Origin: Oscillospiraceae bacterium
GTDB taxonomy: Bacteria; Bacillota; Clostridia; Oscillospirales; CAG-272
Length of the DNA stretch: 64,000 nucleotides
Reading direction: 5' to 3'
Assembly: GCA_015063325.1 (NCBI GenBank)
Contig: SVUK01000004.1
Location: forward strand, 1-64,000
Position numbers and translations under genes: made by a program. The notes below the pieces were generated by a model. The model made no database searches, was not told where the DNA came from, and was given only the letters and a program-made list of their open reading frames with translations. This document shows positions 62,224 to 64,000 of this stretch, in pieces (the stretch's first letter is position 1; each line of letters starts with the position of its first letter).

Positions 62224-63972
62224 ATGGAACTTTACGCGGTTTTGTCGCTCATCGGAGGATTGGCGTTTTTCCTGTTTGGAATGCACACCATGTCGTCCTC
62301 GCTTTCCAAAATGGCGTCAGGAGGTTTGGAGCGCACGCTCAAAAAGGTTACGTCCAAGCCTATTTTGAGCCTTTTGCTGGGCGTTGTTATCACGGTTGCC
62401 ATGCAGTCCTCCTCGGCAACCACCGTCATGCTGGTGGGACTTGTCAGTTCGGGGCTCATGCAATTTTCGCAAACCATCTACGTCATTTTGGGCGCCAATG
62501 TGGGTACAACGCTGACGGCGTGGATTCTGTCGCTTTCGGGAATTCAAAATGAGGCGGTTTGGGTGCAAATGCTTAAACCCTCGCATTTTTCGCCCATTGT
62601 TGCCATTATCGGCATTATGTTGTTGATGTTTACGAAAACCGATAAAAAGAAGACGATCGGAACCGTGATGATCGGTTTTGCGCTTTTGATGTTCGGTATG
62701 ACGCTGATGAGCGACGCGGTCAGTCCGCTGGCGGCAAAGCCTGAATTCAAGGACGTTTTGGAAAGTCTTGCAAATCCATATCTCGGCCTTTTCGTTTCCC
62801 TCGGCTTTACCGCTGTGGTGCAGAGCTCGGCGGCAACCATCGGCGTATTGCAGGCGATTTCGCTGTCAGGCGGTATGAGTTATTCCATGGCGATTCCGAT
62901 GATTATGGGACTGAATATCGGTACCTGCGCAACCTCGCTCATCTCCTGCATTGGGGCGAACACCAACGCCAAGCGCGTTGCCGTTTCGCACCTGACCATT
63001 AAGATTTTAGGTGCGCTGGTCGGACTTCCGGTCTTCCTTTTATTAGAGTATTTCGGGCTTTTGCCCTTCGCGGCGGACGCCGTTTCACCGTGGGGGATTG
63101 CACTGATCCACACCGTTTATAACCTGATTTTAACGCTTTTGTTCCTGCCGCTTGCCAAACCGCTGACAAAACTTGTGGAAAAGCTGGTGCGCGAAAAGAA
63201 AAAGGATGAACGCGAGGAGGTTTTTACGCTGGACGAACGTTTGTTGCGCGTCCCCTCGGTCGCCATTGCCGAATGTGCCAACAAGACCGGCGAAATGTGC
63301 TCCATTGCCTGCAGCATTTTGCAGGATTCTTTTGAGATTCTGTTTGACTACAAAAAAGAAATTGCCGCAAAGATTGAGGAGCAGGAAAACAAGCTGGATC
63401 TTTTGGAAGATAAACTCGGCACTTATCTTGTTCCGCTCGGCACCAAAAATCTTTCGGTGGCGGATAGCCGCAAGGTTTCGGAAATGCTGCACACCATCGG
63501 CGATTTTGAGCGGCTCGGCGACCATGCCGTCAACCTGATGAAAGTCTCGCGAGAAATTGCCGAGAAGGAGATTGTTTTTTCCGAGGACGCCACCGCGGAA
63601 TTGAAAACGGCAATGGCGGCGGCAACCGAAATTTTGGATTTGACCGAAGAGGCATACCGCACCGGAAACGCCGAACTTGCCCGTAGGGTTGAGCCGCTGG
63701 AGCAGGTGATTGATCGTCTGATTTCTTCCACCAAGGATCACCATATCGACCGCCTGGTTGCCGGAAATTGCACCATTGAGCATGGATTTGTCCTTTCGGA
63801 TATTTTGACGAATATTGAACGGATTTCCGACCATTGCTCCAATGTTGCCGTTGCGCTGATCGAACTGGGACACAATTCCTTTGAAACGCACCAATACCTC
63901 AATGATGTCAAATCGGGCAACGAGGAGTTCGAGCGGCAGTATGCGTTCTATGCCGAAAAATACGGCGTCTGA
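62224..63972 (+). CDS. Na+/phosphate symporter with C-terminal PhoU domain
   Basis: 582 residues. The N-terminal ~320 residues hold two inverted Na/Pi-cotransporter repeats, with the QSSSATTVMLVGLV and QSSAATIGVLQAI motifs typical of NptA/YjbB proteins. Residues ~345-570 are helical and PhoU-like (IGDFERLGDHAVNLM; NIERISDHCSNVAVALIEL). It imports phosphate with Na+, or may export it, as shown for some family members. It is a single-gene unit; the window ends 28 bases after its stop. Confidence 0.92.
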   Translation: MELYAVLSLIGGLAFFLFGMHTMSSSLSKMASGGLERTLKKVTSKPILSLLLGVVITVAMQSSSATTVMLVGLVSSGLMQFSQTIYVILGANVGTTLTAWILSLSGIQNEAVWVQMLKPSHFSPIVAIIGIMLLMFTKTDKKKTIGTVMIGFALLMFGMTLMSDAVSPLAAKPEFKDVLESLANPYLGLFVSLGFTAVVQSSAATIGVLQAISLSGGMSYSMAIPMIMGLNIGTCATSLISCIGANTNAKRVAVSHLTIKILGALVGLPVFLLLEYFGLLPFAADAVSPWGIALIHTVYNLILTLLFLPLAKPLTKLVEKLVREKKKDEREEVFTLDERLLRVPSVAIAECANKTGEMCSIACSILQDSFEILFDYKKEIAAKIEEQENKLDLLEDKLGTYLVPLGTKNLSVADSRKVSEMLHTIGDFERLGDHAVNLMKVSREIAEKEIVFSEDATAELKTAMAAATEILDLTEEAYRTGNAELARRVEPLEQVIDRLISSTKDHHIDRLVAGNCTIEHGFVLSDILTNIERISDHCSNVAVALIELGHNSFETHQYLNDVKSGNEEFERQYAFYAEKYGV

Positions 63973-64000
63973 TTTTTTCGGGAGAAAAAAGGTTCCTATT

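Noticed and set aside
62211-62552. 113-aa ORF overlapping the Na/Pi gene start
   Set aside because: It is an out-of-frame shadow of the symporter gene, which has the correct ribosome site and family motifs.

Overview
The window looks like chromosome of a Gram-positive, endospore-forming gut clostridium, probably Oscillospiraceae or a close relative. The evidence is a GerA-type germination operon, SecA with a SEC-C zinc tail, a recA-recX pair, the UPF0237-UPF0210 pair, a TnpV gene, consensus TTGACA/TATAAT promoters with 17-bp spacers, AGGAGG-type ribosome sites and many secreted multi-repeat proteins. This is inferred from gene content, not from a marker-gene search. No rRNA operon or CRISPR array was seen; the only tRNA found is tRNA-Gly(CCC).

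Layout. 0-9.4 kb: surface-protein locus 1 (a partial repeat protein, a 40-aa peptide, a secreted SGNH hydrolase, and a 1510-aa membrane-anchored InlB-repeat protein). 9.5-16.5 kb: RluA-family pseudouridine synthase, biotin-protein ligase, aspartokinase, MalQ, a GPH-type sugar symporter and a glycerophosphodiesterase. 16.5-23.5 kb (minus strand): a probable operon of a MutS-like ATPase, DUF3737, MetF, a free-standing MetH activation domain and MetH, then TrmL. 23.7-32 kb: secA, two related membrane proteins, and gerA-gerC-gerB with an unusually short gerC. 31.9-33.4 kb: an alanine/sodium symporter whose 3' end overlaps gerB. 33.5-44.5 kb: tRNA-Gly followed by a decayed tyrosine-recombinase gene, surface locus 2 (a 2726-aa secreted protein, a 48-aa peptide, a lipoprotein), and a TnpV/DUF6809 pair; this reads as an old mobile island. 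44.6-48.5 kb: UPF0210-UPF0237 and recX-recA. 48.7-52.3 kb: surface locus 3 (XRE regulator, divergent 39-aa peptide, secreted DUF6273 protein split by an in-frame TAG), bracketed by two three-hairpin elements. 52.3-55.2 kb: nagB, an AraC regulator and nahK for N-acetylhexosamine use. 55.3-64 kb: a Kef-type antiporter, a three-gene ABC importer and a Na/Pi symporter with a PhoU domain.

The main unexplained signal is a family of three ~40-48 aa peptides, one at each surface-protein locus. They share the pattern K-x(1)-[YF]-x2-P-x-I-x6-7-D-[IL]-[IL]-T-[TA]-S and then have unrelated polar tails. At all three loci the adjacent large secreted proteins share one of two otherwise unassigned domains (labels mine: the 'GLRF' and 'YGA' domains). 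At locus 2 a lipoprotein ends in a tail like that of its peptide. I know of no assigned function for these peptides; their linkage to cell-surface proteins and, at locus 3, to a divergent XRE regulator makes them the best candidate for an undescribed system here.
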